DNA from: Candidatus Methanoperedens sp.
GTDB lineage: Archaea > Halobacteriota > Methanosarcinia > Methanosarcinales > Methanoperedenaceae
Direction of reading: 5' to 3'
DNA length: 41,162 bases
Assembly: GCA_028715885.1 (NCBI GenBank)
Contig: JAQUQX010000015.1
Coordinates: 1 to 41,162, forward strand
Made by a program: the position numbers and the translations under genes. Position 1 is the first letter of the stretch, and each line of letters starts with the position of its first letter. Below are positions 1 to 6,841 of this stretch, piece by piece. The notes under the pieces are model-generated. The model did not search any database. It saw only the letters and a program-made list of their open reading frames with translations, and was not told where the DNA came from.

Positions 1-2
1 TA

Positions 3-350
3 ACAGGATGGAACGGCTCGGAATATTTCTGGAATGTAACGGGTTACACAGAGAAATACGGGACGAACAGTCTCAACAACAACCTTACGGTGCTCTTGAA
101 TGCTACTTTTGCGGCGCAGGGCATTGCCCATAATGTGGAGGTAACTTTTCTTACAGATAACGGGGCAAATGTTTCCAGCCGGAGAATGATATACAACGGC
201 GAACCGTCTGATAATGCTGTGATAGTATCAAGGAGAATATCGCTTCATGATGGCGAAATTCGCCAGACAGACAATCCAATCAGGGATATTGATTCTTCTA
301 CCAGCCTTTATAACATAGTTGAAGTTAAACTTATTTTATGGAGAATGTGA
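3..350 (+). CDS. Pilin-like secreted protein, C-terminal part (5' end outside window)
   Basis: The frame is open from base 3 to the TGA at 348-350, so this is the 3' end of a longer gene. An apparent internal start at 90 is a poor choice because coding continues upstream. The visible part is a beta-rich, Asn/Thr/Ser-rich sequence with several N-x-S/T sequons (NGS, NVT, NLT, NAT, NVS), typical of the exported domain of an archaeal surface protein. No membrane segment lies in the visible part; if it resembles its neighbours, an N-terminal class III-like signal lies upstream of the window. The next gene starts at 350 in a TGATG overlap, so it belongs to the operon running to 3690. Calling it pilin-like rests on context. 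Coding is clear; the exact family is not. Confidence 0.6.
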   Translation, partial: TGWNGSEYFWNVTGYTEKYGTNSLNNNLTVLLNATFAAQGIAHNVEVTFLTDNGANVSSRRMIYNGEPSDNAVIVSRRISLHDGEIRQTDNPIRDIDSSTSLYNIVEVKLILWRM

Positions 351-1081
351 TGGACATAATAGAAAACAGGGACGCCCAGTTTGTGCTGCTGGCAGGCTTT
401 ATTATTGCTGTGGGACTTGTGATAACCACGCTGCTGCTTAACAGCATCGCATTTGAGGGGAACATGGCTGTTGATGCGGGAAGCAGTCCCATAAAATATG
501 ATATAGCGAACCTGATGCGGATTACTGCTGATGAAATGAAAAGCGCATACAGGAATGCAACGGCTCCGGGAGGATATGCTATTGACAACTTCAACAGACA
601 GATGCGAAATTTTAACGGGAATGTTTCAAAGATTTATGCGCTGCGCGGAGAGGGGGTTAACGTGAGCTGGGATTTGAATAATTGGCAGAATATGCAAAAT
701 GCAAGTTTCACGGATAACGGGACTGCAAGCGGTGCAAGTAACTGGACTGTGATTGAAAATGTTAGCCGCACCAATATTACGGTGAATGTTGTTAGCGTCG
801 GCGGCGGCACATTTCAAATCGGACTGATAAATGCATCCGGGCAAAGCTGGACAAATGTATCCGCAACCCAAACTGTCAAAAATGTTAACGTTATTCCGAT
901 TACACCGTCTTCAATTGTTTTTAGAAACGGCAGCACTACGTCTGGCAACTATAGCATCAACGGCACAGCCTCAGGCAGGAGCTTCACCCGCGCCCGCGAT
1001 TACATCCTGAACGCCACGCTCACCCTGTCCACAAGCAGGGTTCGCGCCAACATAACTATCCCGGTATCAGTGCCGTGGTGA
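350..1081 (+). CDS. Type IV pilin-like membrane-anchored protein (DUF7261-like)
   Basis: A 243-residue protein. Residues about 8-32 (AQFVLLAGFIIAVGLVITTL) form one hydrophobic helix right after a short charged N-terminus, the layout of archaeal pilin-like proteins. The rest is predicted extracellular and carries many N-x-S/T sequons. I place the start at 350 rather than 338: ATG 350 overlaps the upstream stop as TGATG and has a GGAG purine run about 6 nt before it. It resembles the haloarchaeal families that cluster with DUF7266/DUF7289 pilin-like genes, where the N-terminus reads GQ-hydrophobic; here it is AQF. That family link is from memory of the N-terminal pattern and is moderate. It probably contributes to a surface filament or envelope complex with the next three proteins. 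Confidence 0.65.
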   Translation: MDIIENRDAQFVLLAGFIIAVGLVITTLLLNSIAFEGNMAVDAGSSPIKYDIANLMRITADEMKSAYRNATAPGGYAIDNFNRQMRNFNGNVSKIYALRGEGVNVSWDLNNWQNMQNASFTDNGTASGASNWTVIENVSRTNITVNVVSVGGGTFQIGLINASGQSWTNVSATQTVKNVNVIPITPSSIVFRNGSTTSGNYSINGTASGRSFTRARDYILNATLTLSTSRVRANITIPVSVPW

Positions 1082-1085
1082 TTAT

Positions 1086-1562
1086 ATGAATTCAAAAAAC
1101 TTCCTGAAAAATGAAGAGGCAACATCCGTCACTATCGGCTTTATTATGATGGCAACAATAACCGTGATTGTTTTTATAGCGATTATTCTCTCGTTTTACA
1201 CACTCATGCAGCAATCGAAAAATACAGCCATGCGTGAAAGCTTTGACATCCTCGGAGGCGGACTTGCTTCCAGAATTACCACGGTTGATACGCTGGTAAA
1301 TATTACAAGTTATTATGGCGGCACTGTTAATTCGCTTGAATACGAATTCTCGCTTCCTTTAACCATAGCAAATGAGGGATATTCAATTGAAATAGCCAAC
1401 ACCACCAGACAGATAATACTACAATCGGATATCGGCGCAAAGGCGTGGATTCCATTGAATGCTTCATCAAACCTGATGGGGAAAACAATATACAGCAGCG
1501 CCGGGGATTATAAATTAACATATAACCAGACTAACAATATTATTAACATCGAAGGGCAATGA
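1086..1562 (+). CDS. Type IV pilin-like protein (DUF7266-like)
   Basis: A 158-residue protein beginning with a short basic/acidic leader (NSKNFLKNEEATS) followed by a hydrophobic segment at about residues 14-40 that starts VTIGFIMMATITVIVF. This matches the archaeal class III prepilin signal style, in which a charged leader precedes a V-x-x-I-G-type hydrophobic helix and is cleaved by a prepilin peptidase. The remainder is a short extracellular domain with sequons (NIT, NTT, NAS, NQT). It starts 4 nt after the previous stop, and its stop overlaps the next start as ATGA, so translation is coupled. No peptidase, PilB ATPase or PilC platform is visible here, so assembly partners must lie elsewhere. 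Confidence 0.7.
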   Translation: MNSKNFLKNEEATSVTIGFIMMATITVIVFIAIILSFYTLMQQSKNTAMRESFDILGGGLASRITTVDTLVNITSYYGGTVNSLEYEFSLPLTIANEGYSIEIANTTRQIILQSDIGAKAWIPLNASSNLMGKTIYSSAGDYKLTYNQTNNIINIEGQ

Positions 1563-2317
1563 AAATAATAAAGTTTCTTTTTTCGGAAGATGCAGTCTCG
1601 GAAGTACTGGATTTTATCACAGTCCTTTCAATCTTAGTGATTTCCATTGGTATCATAGGAGTTACAGGCTACCCACTGGTCAAGACTGCGCAGGAGGTAA
1701 ATAACATAGAGACCACAAAGCAGAGTTTTATTGTGCTTGCGGCGAACATAAATAAAGTGGCGCTGGGACAGGCGCCCTCGCAGAGCGTGGAGCTTAAGAT
1801 GTACGGCGGTTCGCTGACCATTACAGGGAGCAGCACGATTAATATAACCGCGAATAATTCAAACGGTAATAGAATAACACTTGTCAACAGCACGATGCGC
1901 AGTATTGAAAGCGTGGTAGGCGAGAACGTAATCGCATACGAGGGTACAGGGGTGTGGATAAAGTATCCTGACGGCAATACGTTCCTTGTCTATAAGCCGC
2001 TTATTACCAACCAGAGCAATGTGCTTGTTATCCCTGTTGTTAGTATAAACGGCTCATCATCCACCGGAGGCAGCGGCATGAGCAGGGTTACGGTGAAAGG
2101 GACGCCGCGTGCTACTTATTATAATAACGTGAGCGATGTAATAGTGAGAATCAACAGCAGTTACTCAAAAGGCTGGGAGGGCTATTCTAAAAAGACAATG
2201 TCATGGAGTTTTTGTTTTTCAGGCGGCGCATCAGGGGATTGCACAGGGTCGCTTAATACTGCGGAGAATATCGATGTATATATACTCAATGTCCAGCTTG
2301 ACGCAGAGGTCGTATGA
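1559..2317 (+). CDS. Type IV pilin-like protein (DUF7289-like)
   Basis: A 252-residue protein. The N-terminus (FLFSEDAVSEVLDFI) resembles the charged-leader plus V-S-E-V motif of archaeal prepilins and is followed by a hydrophobic helix to about residue 38. Then comes an exported domain with repeated G-G-x-L/T strands and sequons (NIT, NNS, NGS, NST, NQS, NVS). The stretch around residues 45-75 (NNIETTKQSFIVLAANINKV) aligns by eye with the equivalent NAEQTF-LLDSRAS region of the next protein, so the two look like paralogues. Both also share an AYEG-GVW-KYP motif in mid protein. The gene overlaps both neighbours by 4 nt. I infer a structural or minor pilin subunit; a secreted adhesin is an alternative. 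Confidence 0.7.
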   Translation: MKIIKFLFSEDAVSEVLDFITVLSILVISIGIIGVTGYPLVKTAQEVNNIETTKQSFIVLAANINKVALGQAPSQSVELKMYGGSLTITGSSTINITANNSNGNRITLVNSTMRSIESVVGENVIAYEGTGVWIKYPDGNTFLVYKPLITNQSNVLVIPVVSINGSSSTGGSGMSRVTVKGTPRATYYNNVSDVIVRINSSYSKGWEGYSKKTMSWSFCFSGGASGDCTGSLNTAENIDVYILNVQLDAEVV

Positions 2318-3690
2318 ATTTCCTGAGGTCTGAAACCGCGGCTTCTGAAGCCATAGGTCATGCAATCTTACTGGGTATTACAGTTACCGGGGTAAGCATG
2401 ATTTTGCTGTACGGCGTGCCTGCAATCTTAAGCTTAGAGGACATGGCGAATATCAAGAATGCGGAGCAGACTTTTACGCTTCTGGATTCCCGCGCAAGCA
2501 TAGCAGCGCTTGGCGACTCGCCGCTTCAGATAACCAATATCAATCTCGGAGGCGGCGCACTTGCGGTTAAACCCAACAGTGGCGCCAGCAATAGCTATAT
2601 TTGGATAAATAGCAGCAGTTTTAATTTTATGATACCAATGGGTAAGATAGAATACCAGTTTGACGACAGGATAATAGCATACGAGGGCGGAGGCGTGTGG
2701 TCAAAATACCCTTCGGGCTCTGTGATGCTTTCGCCGCCCGCTTTCCATTACAACGGGGTAACGCTGACGCTTCCGGTAACCAATATCAGCGGCAATGCTT
2801 CTGTGGGGGGGAAGGGGACTGCGTCGGTTTCTTTTAAGAAAACTGCAACGATTGTGCAATACCCTAACACAAGCTTCGTGAACAGGACAAACCCGATAAA
2901 TTATAACATTGCGGGGAAGGTTTATGTGAATATTACGAGCGATTTCTATGATGCGTGGTATTATTATGCCAGAACTCTCCCATATACGAAGGTCAGCAAG
3001 AATTCTACAACAAAAACAACAAGCGTGGAGTTTGCGGTTATACCTGTCAATTTAGAGAAAAATTCATCAATACCTGATAATATTGTTTTCAGGGGGCTTG
3101 GCGTAAATCCAAACCCGCTGAGGAATTTTAGTTTCAGGATAAACAGCATTTCAAACATGAATGACTTTGACTGGCAGATGTCTACAAAATCTGGGTCAAA
3201 AACACTGGTCATCCAGTTAAAAGAGAGAAATAACAACGAGATAAAGATTCGTGTTGGATATAAAGATACAAGCGTCGCCGGGCAAAATGCAGAAACATGG
3301 AGAACAGACGATGGGGATGGTTTTCTTATAATTTCTGGAAATTATGCAGATATAGATATGCTAAATAAGACTATCAATATTGAGTATAATAGTGAAGACG
3401 TTCCTTCAGGAACTGCATGTGGACTCTCTATCGATCACACTTATTTTAATGATACTTCTGCATTTTCATGGTTGCCTGAAAAAAAAATCAATCTCACAAC
3501 AAATACTACACAAAGCCTCTATAACGTCACACAGCACTATTTTCAATTAATGATGCAGGATGTTCCTTTGAACAATTGCTTGGAAGATGGCAATATCAAT
3601 TATGCCACCTCCTCCATGCTCATCAACTACACAGGCAACCTCAGCTACCTCCACATCACGGAAAACAGGGCGGATGCGGAGATAAGCTAA
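2314..3690 (+). CDS. Large type IV pilin-like protein (DUF7289-like), last gene of the operon
   Basis: A 458-residue protein with leader NFLRSETAASEAIG and a hydrophobic helix at about residues 12-38 (AIGHAILLGITVTGVSMILL). The exported region is long and has many N-x-S/T sequons, suggesting heavy N-glycosylation. It shares the AYEGGGVWSKYPSG motif and the preceding strand pattern with the 1559-2317 product but carries about 200 extra residues at its C-terminus. The tail ends SYLHITENRADAEIS. The DNA coding that tail (3616-3690) recurs in degraded form at 4449-4520 and 5225-5277, around two toxin-antitoxin cassettes. The stop is only 3 nt from the convergent PIN toxin gene. Function inferred: surface filament subunit or glycosylated envelope protein. 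Confidence 0.7.
   Translation: MNFLRSETAASEAIGHAILLGITVTGVSMILLYGVPAILSLEDMANIKNAEQTFTLLDSRASIAALGDSPLQITNINLGGGALAVKPNSGASNSYIWINSSSFNFMIPMGKIEYQFDDRIIAYEGGGVWSKYPSGSVMLSPPAFHYNGVTLTLPVTNISGNASVGGKGTASVSFKKTATIVQYPNTSFVNRTNPINYNIAGKVYVNITSDFYDAWYYYARTLPYTKVSKNSTTKTTSVEFAVIPVNLEKNSSIPDNIVFRGLGVNPNPLRNFSFRINSISNMNDFDWQMSTKSGSKTLVIQLKERNNNEIKIRVGYKDTSVAGQNAETWRTDDGDGFLIISGNYADIDMLNKTINIEYNSEDVPSGTACGLSIDHTYFNDTSAFSWLPEKKINLTTNTTQSLYNVTQHYFQLMMQDVPLNNCLEDGNINYATSSMLINYTGNLSYLHITENRADAEIS
3616..3690 (+). repeat. Tail repeat, copy A (intact, coding)
   Basis: This is the intact 3' end of the pilin-like gene and the reference for two downstream partial copies. Its last 45 bases (3646-3690) match 5233-5277 with four differences. 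It also aligns with 4449-4520 allowing two one-base deletions. It encodes the final 24 residues of the protein. Confidence 0.8.
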
Positions 3691-3693
3691 TCG

Positions 3694-4179
3694 TCACGGC
3701 TTCCAGACCTTAACCCAGTCCACTCTCTCGAAATCGCTATCGTTGGTAGCTATTTCATTAAGCCCGTTAGCCTTCATAACACATAAGTTCAATGAATCGT
3801 TTGTCAACATGTTATACTTTTTTCGTAAATTTTTACTTTGAAATATCGTTTCTGGCGATATTGATAAAATTTTGACCCTGAATTCCGGTATTTCCTTAAT
3901 TGCAATTTCACATTTTTCAAGTGCAGGAATGATCTCTGGTTTTTCTTTCAGATATTTTATGGCACGACCGGGTTTAACATCATATTTTTCAACTACCTCT
4001 GCAATCATCAGCCTATGTAAAACTTCTGCCAGTACAACTGTAGAGGTATAAGCCTCTATCTCTTTCAATTCTATTCTTTCCAAGAAATCTGTACAATATT
4101 CTGAAACATCTAAGAAGTGATAAATAAAAATATTTGAATCGACGAATACTATACTGTTTAAAGGGATTTTTTCTAACAT
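3694..4179 (-). CDS. PIN-domain ribonuclease toxin (VapC-like)
   Basis: A 161-residue PIN-domain protein. The first catalytic Asp is in VFVDSNIFIYHFLD (about residue 14), the conserved Glu in TVVLAEVLHR (about residue 52), and the later acidic residues in LTNDSLNLCVMK and IATNDSDFERV. PIN toxins cleave RNA, often tRNA or rRNA, when released from their antitoxin. The gene directly follows its antitoxin: its ATG at 4177-4179 abuts the TAG at 4180-4182. It ends 3 nt from the stop of the convergent pilin-like gene. The length is slightly above the usual 130-150 residues. Target RNA cannot be read from the sequence. Confidence 0.85.
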   Translation of the reverse strand: MLEKIPLNSIVFVDSNIFIYHFLDVSEYCTDFLERIELKEIEAYTSTVVLAEVLHRLMIAEVVEKYDVKPGRAIKYLKEKPEIIPALEKCEIAIKEIPEFRVKILSISPETIFQSKNLRKKYNMLTNDSLNLCVMKANGLNEIATNDSDFERVDWVKVWKP

Positions 4180-4377
4180 CTATGCATTCAAAACAGATAG
4201 TTCATCGCTTTCTGCAATTTCTTTGGCTAATTCATGGTCTATCCTGATAATACCCTTTGTTTTCCGTGCCATGCTGCTGATTTCAATCTCAACCTCTTCC
4301 CCTTCCATTAAATCCAGCTTCTGTAATGGTTTTAAAACCTCATGCCGATATATCGCCCTTACTCGCATCTTCATCAT
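4180..4377 (-). CDS. AF2212-like antitoxin (DUF104) paired with the PIN toxin
   Basis: A 65-residue protein starting near MMKMRVRAIYRHEVLKPLQ, followed by LDLMEGEEVEIEI. This is the hallmark beta-strand start of the AF2212/DUF104 antitoxin family (A-I-Y-x-x-x-V-L-K-P-L ... L-x-E-G-x-x-V). The family pairs with PIN toxins and neutralises them; some members also bind their own promoter. The start could be any of three near-adjacent ATGs. A TATA-like CTTTTTAAAG (4400-4409 read on the minus strand) lies about 25-30 nt upstream, implying a nearly leaderless mRNA. Toxin and antitoxin are adjacent without a gap. Confidence 0.82.
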   Translation of the reverse strand: MMKMRVRAIYRHEVLKPLQKLDLMEGEEVEIEISSMARKTKGIIRIDHELAKEIAESDELSVLNA

Positions 4378-4448
4378 AACAAATAGATTAGTTTTTGAAC
4401 TTTAAAAAGATGTTGCTTGGAATAACATTCATGCCCGAGCTTCCATCA

Positions 4449-4520
4449 TGCACATCAACTACACAGCCACCTCAGCTACTCCACATCACCGAGAACAGGG
4501 CAGATGTAGGGATAAGCTGA
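4449..4520 (+). repeat. Tail repeat, copy B (degraded pilin-gene 3' end)
   Basis: This non-coding stretch aligns with 3616-3690. It keeps CATCAACTACACAG, CCACATCAC and GAGAACAGGG and ends GGGATAAGCTGA. Two single-base deletions relative to copy A (near ACAGCCACC and TACTCC) break the frame, so it is a pseudogene fragment. Where the frame is intact its end would read LHITENRADVGIS, as in copy C but not copy A. It lies between the two toxin-antitoxin cassettes. Confidence 0.75.
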
Positions 4521-4560
4521 GGCGCAAAAGCTTTTATCCTCAAAGTTCTAAAAGAATATT

Positions 4561-4881
4561 ATGAGTTCAGAGATTGAAAACGAAGTCCTGACAGAATTTA
4601 AACATATCGCCAAGCCGTTAATGGAACTCGGTTTATACGATTCCACCGGAGAATTCATCAGGGATGTTGCTAAGGATTTCATCAAGCATAAGGTAGAAAT
4701 TTACAAAAAACAGCTCAAAGCATTCGAGCAAAAATACCGCATGTCCTTTGATGCCTTTTCAAAGAAATTAGAAAAAGGCGCATCTATCGCACAAGAAGAT
4801 GAATGGATGGAATGGGAAGCTTCCGAAAATATGCTAAAAGCCTGGAAGCAAGCAGCCAAAGAGACTGGTGTAAGTGCATAG
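4561..4881 (+). CDS. Antitoxin-like protein paired with a TumE-type toxin (DUF6516 partner)
   Basis: A 106-residue, highly charged and helical protein (SSEIENEVLTEFKHIAKPLM at the start). It contains a long lysine/glutamate-rich helix at about residues 35-65, the profile of small antitoxins found upstream of DUF6516/TumE genes. Its stop overlaps the following GTG start by 8 nt. A TATA-like CTTTTATCC at about 4530-4538 sits about 25 nt upstream of the ATG, indicating a leaderless transcript. Assignment depends mainly on the partner gene; no recognised DNA-binding motif is obvious to me. Confidence 0.65.
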   Translation: MSSEIENEVLTEFKHIAKPLMELGLYDSTGEFIRDVAKDFIKHKVEIYKKQLKAFEQKYRMSFDAFSKKLEKGASIAQEDEWMEWEASENMLKAWKQAAKETGVSA

Positions 4882-5212
4882 GACTGTTAAAATTTTAAAA
4901 GAATCCGGCATCGTCGAGTCTATTCTTTACATCGATTCAGATGCATTTGGAGAATACTATAAATTAAAAATAGAGGCGCGCCTGGTAAATGGCTGGGGGC
5001 TTCATATCTGGGAACACACGGCGCCGCAACTTCGAAGATATGCATATCATGTATTAAAGGGGTCAGAACTTGTTATCAGGTGGGATAACGCGCCGCATCA
5101 CAGGCAAATCAAGACTTTTCCCCACCACAAGCATATCAAGGATGCTATTCTTGAATCGAAAGAAGTAACGATAGAGAATGTTATGGAAGAACTGGAAAGG
5201 ATGATTAAATGA
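4874..5212 (+). CDS. TumE-like toxin (DUF6516)
   Basis: A 112-residue protein starting with GTG at 4874, inside the end of the antitoxin-like gene. Recognisable features of the DUF6516/TumE family are an early strand ESGIVESILYIDSDAFGEYY and the block LVNGWGLHIWEH. Next comes a segment RYAYHVLKGSELVIRWDNAP, then a histidine-rich motif HHRQIKTFPHHKHIK. The family is a toxin component next to a small helical antitoxin; its biochemical activity is not something I can state. The HH and PHHKH motifs could form a catalytic or metal-binding site. A degraded pilin-gene tail follows at 5225. Confidence 0.72.
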   Translation: MHRTVKILKESGIVESILYIDSDAFGEYYKLKIEARLVNGWGLHIWEHTAPQLRRYAYHVLKGSELVIRWDNAPHHRQIKTFPHHKHIKDAILESKEVTIENVMEELERMIK

Positions 5213-5224
5213 GAATTACCAGTG

Positions 5225-5277
5225 CTATCATTTACCTCCACATCACGGAGAACAGGGCGGATGTGGGGATAAGCTGA
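5225..5277 (+). repeat. Tail repeat, copy C (degraded pilin-gene 3' end)
   Basis: The last 45 bases (5233-5277) match 3646-3690 at 41 of 45 positions and would encode YLHITENRADVGIS followed by TGA. No upstream reading frame supports translation. It begins about 12 nt after the TumE-like stop and closes the A / PIN cassette / B / TumE cassette / C arrangement. Confidence 0.8.
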
Positions 5278-5293
5278 ACAACTAATTGTTATT

Positions 5294-5323
5294 AAAAAAA
5301 AAGACTTGTAACAGGTAAAAAAA
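5294..5323 (-). terminator. Oligo-U terminator downstream of rpl11
   Basis: Read on the minus strand, a run of seven T (5317-5323) directly follows the rpl11 stop and a run of nine T (5294-5302) lies about 20 nt further. Archaeal RNA polymerase terminates at such U tracts, often without a hairpin. It is the natural end of the secE-spt5-rpl11 transcript. Confidence 0.6.
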
Positions 5324-5806
5324 TTACATCGGCTCGGAAAGCTCCGAGTCGAATTTGCCGCTATTTATAGCCACTATGGCTTCCTTGGGCTTTAATCCCT
5401 CGAAAGTCACACCCAGCGGAACGCATGAACCCACGACCTCTTTCACCGCATTCTTCAGCGATTTCGCAAGAGTATCGCTCTTCTTCATGCGCGCAATCTT
5501 TACAGCCTGTTTAGCAGTAAGATTGCCCACTGTATTCGTGTTAGGAGTACCCGAGCCAGTCTCAACCCCAACCTCTTTCTTTATCAGGGCTGAAGTCGGC
5601 GGGGTTCCAACCTGTACCGTGAATTGCTTCTTATCATCCACGATGACTTTAACAGGGACCTGCATTCCGCTGAACGCTTTTGTCTGTTCATTGATTTTGT
5701 CTATGATTGCCTTTACATTCACGCCAAGCGGACCGAGCGACGGACCCAGTGGCGGACCCGGGGTAGCTGAACCGCCGGAAACTAATGCTTCTACAACGCT
5801 TACCAT
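5324..5806 (-). CDS. rpl11: Large ribosomal subunit protein uL11
   Basis: A 160-residue archaeal L11. The N-terminal rRNA/stalk domain carries the hallmark GGSATPGPPLGPSLGPLGVN. The C-terminal RNA-binding domain includes the GTPNTNTVGNLT region and the KSDTLAKSLKNAVKEVVGSC helix. L11 forms the base of the GTPase-associated stalk on 23S rRNA. An SD (AAGGAGAT) lies just upstream of the ATG. It is the last gene of secE-spt5-rpl11. The usual next genes of this archaeal cluster (rpl1, rpl10/P0, rpl12) are absent; toxin-antitoxin and pilin-like genes occupy the position instead. Confidence 0.97.
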   Translation of the reverse strand: MVSVVEALVSGGSATPGPPLGPSLGPLGVNVKAIIDKINEQTKAFSGMQVPVKVIVDDKKQFTVQVGTPPTSALIKKEVGVETGSGTPNTNTVGNLTAKQAVKIARMKKSDTLAKSLKNAVKEVVGSCVPLGVTFEGLKPKEAIVAINSGKFDSELSEPM

Positions 5807-5824
5807 TTTTGATATCTCCTTAAT

Positions 5825-5844
5825 CCCCCGAATGAATTCGGGGG
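5825..5844 (-). promoter_or_regulatory. Intercistronic hairpin between spt5 and rpl11
   Basis: A perfect 8-bp stem CCCCCGAA / TTCGGGGG with loop TGAA (complement on the transcribed strand). It begins 4 nt after the spt5 stop and ends just before the rpl11 ribosome binding site. It could be an RNase processing or stabilising element, or part of a translational control site. It lacks a long U tract on the rpl11 side, so a plain terminator is less likely. Confidence 0.6.
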
Positions 5845-5848
5845 TCTT

Positions 5849-6325
5849 TTACTTCTCTTGTTCCTCACGTTTCAATATTCTAACATTATCGCCGCGAACT
5901 GTAACCGGGATGGGTACCATCGCCTCAAACAGTTCTACCGTAATTTCTTCATGAGTGGTATCAATCCTTTTCACCCTCGCTTTTTCTCCTTTGAAAGGAC
6001 CTGATATAAGTTCCACTATACTTCCTTCGGTAATACCAGTCACTGTAAGTTTGGGTACCAGGAAATGCGCTATCTCGGTGAAACTTGACTGACCTTTCAC
6101 CAGGGTGCGGGCATGCGGCACGTTCTGGATGACCTGGTCAACCACTTCCGGACCTTCAGCCTCGACAAGGACGTATCCTTTCAACTCATCCGGTGCGAGG
6201 ACGGCATGAACAGCCAGATGCTCTTTTTTTGCCACTTTTTCGATAAGATTCGCCACAGTTCTTTCCTGGTTAGCAGTCGTCTTGACCACATAGATTGCTG
6301 CATCGGTTTTTACTTCCTCGTTCAT
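5849..6325 (-). CDS. spt5: Archaeal transcription elongation factor Spt5 (NusG homologue)
   Basis: About 158 residues. A NusG N-terminal (NGN) domain (AAIYVVKTTANQERTVANLI ... LKGYVLVEAEGPEVVDQVI) is followed by a KOW domain (ITEGSIVELISGPFKGEKARV). Spt5 with Spt4 clamps RNA polymerase around DNA and raises processivity. The ATG at 6325 overlaps the secE stop as ATGA, which I prefer to a TTG three codons upstream. Genes run secE-spt5-rpl11, the classical archaeal order. Confidence 0.95.
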   Translation of the reverse strand: MNEEVKTDAAIYVVKTTANQERTVANLIEKVAKKEHLAVHAVLAPDELKGYVLVEAEGPEVVDQVIQNVPHARTLVKGQSSFTEIAHFLVPKLTVTGITEGSIVELISGPFKGEKARVKRIDTTHEEITVELFEAMVPIPVTVRGDNVRILKREEQEK

Positions 6326-6522
6326 TTGAACCAACCCGGCATTACGGTTATCAACAGATATATAATGAACCCGATAAACCCGACTAAAAGTATCCCTGCC
6401 CCCGCTACTTTTGCAATTACGGTAAACTCTTCTCTTGAAGGCTTCCTTGTCAACTTCAGCACCCTGAGATATTCGCCAAATCTAAGGGGAATATTACCAA
6501 GCGCTTCTTTATCTTCGAACAA
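6322..6522 (-). CDS. secE: Protein translocase subunit SecE (Sec61 gamma)
   Basis: A 66-residue protein with an amphipathic N-terminal helix (RFGEYLRVLKLTRKPSREEF) and a single C-terminal membrane helix (ILLVGFIGFIIYLLITV). This is the compact archaeal Sec61-gamma layout, clamping SecY. The start codon is TTG at 6522. Upstream ATGs are out of frame or run into a stop, so TTG is the only good choice. A TATA box lies about 40 nt upstream, giving a very short leader. Confidence 0.92.
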   Translation of the reverse strand: MFEDKEALGNIPLRFGEYLRVLKLTRKPSREEFTVIAKVAGAGILLVGFIGFIIYLLITVMPGWFK

Positions 6523-6558
6523 TATGTTTCACATCCATGATTTTAATGATAGTAATAA

Positions 6559-6569
6559 TTTATATAAAA
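6559..6569 (-). promoter_or_regulatory. TATA box of the secE-spt5-rpl11 operon
   Basis: TTTTATATAAA on the minus strand, centred about 42 nt upstream of the secE TTG, predicts a start near 6538 and a leader of about 15 nt. The surrounding 6540-6660 stretch is very AT-rich and separates this operon from the divergent genes. Confidence 0.55.
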
Positions 6570-6669
6570 GCTATCCCAAAATAATAGCAGTCTATAATTA
6601 TACTCAACATAAAAATAGTTTTCGCTTTAACTTTTTAAATATTTTTTATATATTTTTTGGAATCACGGT

Positions 6670-6738
6670 CCCGCATCGAGCTACAATATACACGGGTCAT
6701 ATCTGTATATTCCCTTCCTCGAAAGGAGTGGCTGCGGG
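6670..6738 (+). ncRNA. Candidate structured RNA or leader element (family unknown)
   Basis: Inside an AT-rich 319-nt gene-free gap, this GC-richer block folds into nested helices. CCCGCA (6670-6675) pairs with TGCGGG (6733-6738), TCGAG (6676-6680) with CTCGA (6718-6722), and AATATACA (6685-6692) with TGTATATT (6704-6711) around an 11-nt loop. AT-rich TATA-like sequence lies just upstream (about 6630-6658), and T-rich sequence follows at 6770-6782. It could be an independent small RNA or a 5' leader of the phosphoribosyltransferase gene at 6842. No known family was recognised. The strand is uncertain because the stems are nearly symmetrical. Confidence 0.35.
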
Positions 6739-6841
6739 AGGTTCATTGTTTTGGAAACGTGAATTTAGCTTTGTTATTTTTCTGTAACCCTTCGCTCGAA
6801 TCAGGAAAGAATATGTATTACAATAAGCCATCTATACTAAT

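Noticed and set aside
4449-4520. A short separate gene after the PIN cassette
   Set aside because: The stretch is a degraded copy of the pilin-gene tail with two one-base deletions and no start site.
5355-5954. 199-codon frame on the plus strand
   Set aside because: It is antisense to rpl11 and spt5, which are certain genes; its translation has no recognisable domain.
6113-6787. 224-codon plus-strand frame across secE and the AT-rich spacer
   Set aside because: It overlaps spt5 and secE in antisense, and its composition (Phe/Ile/Ser-rich) reflects AT-rich DNA, not a protein.
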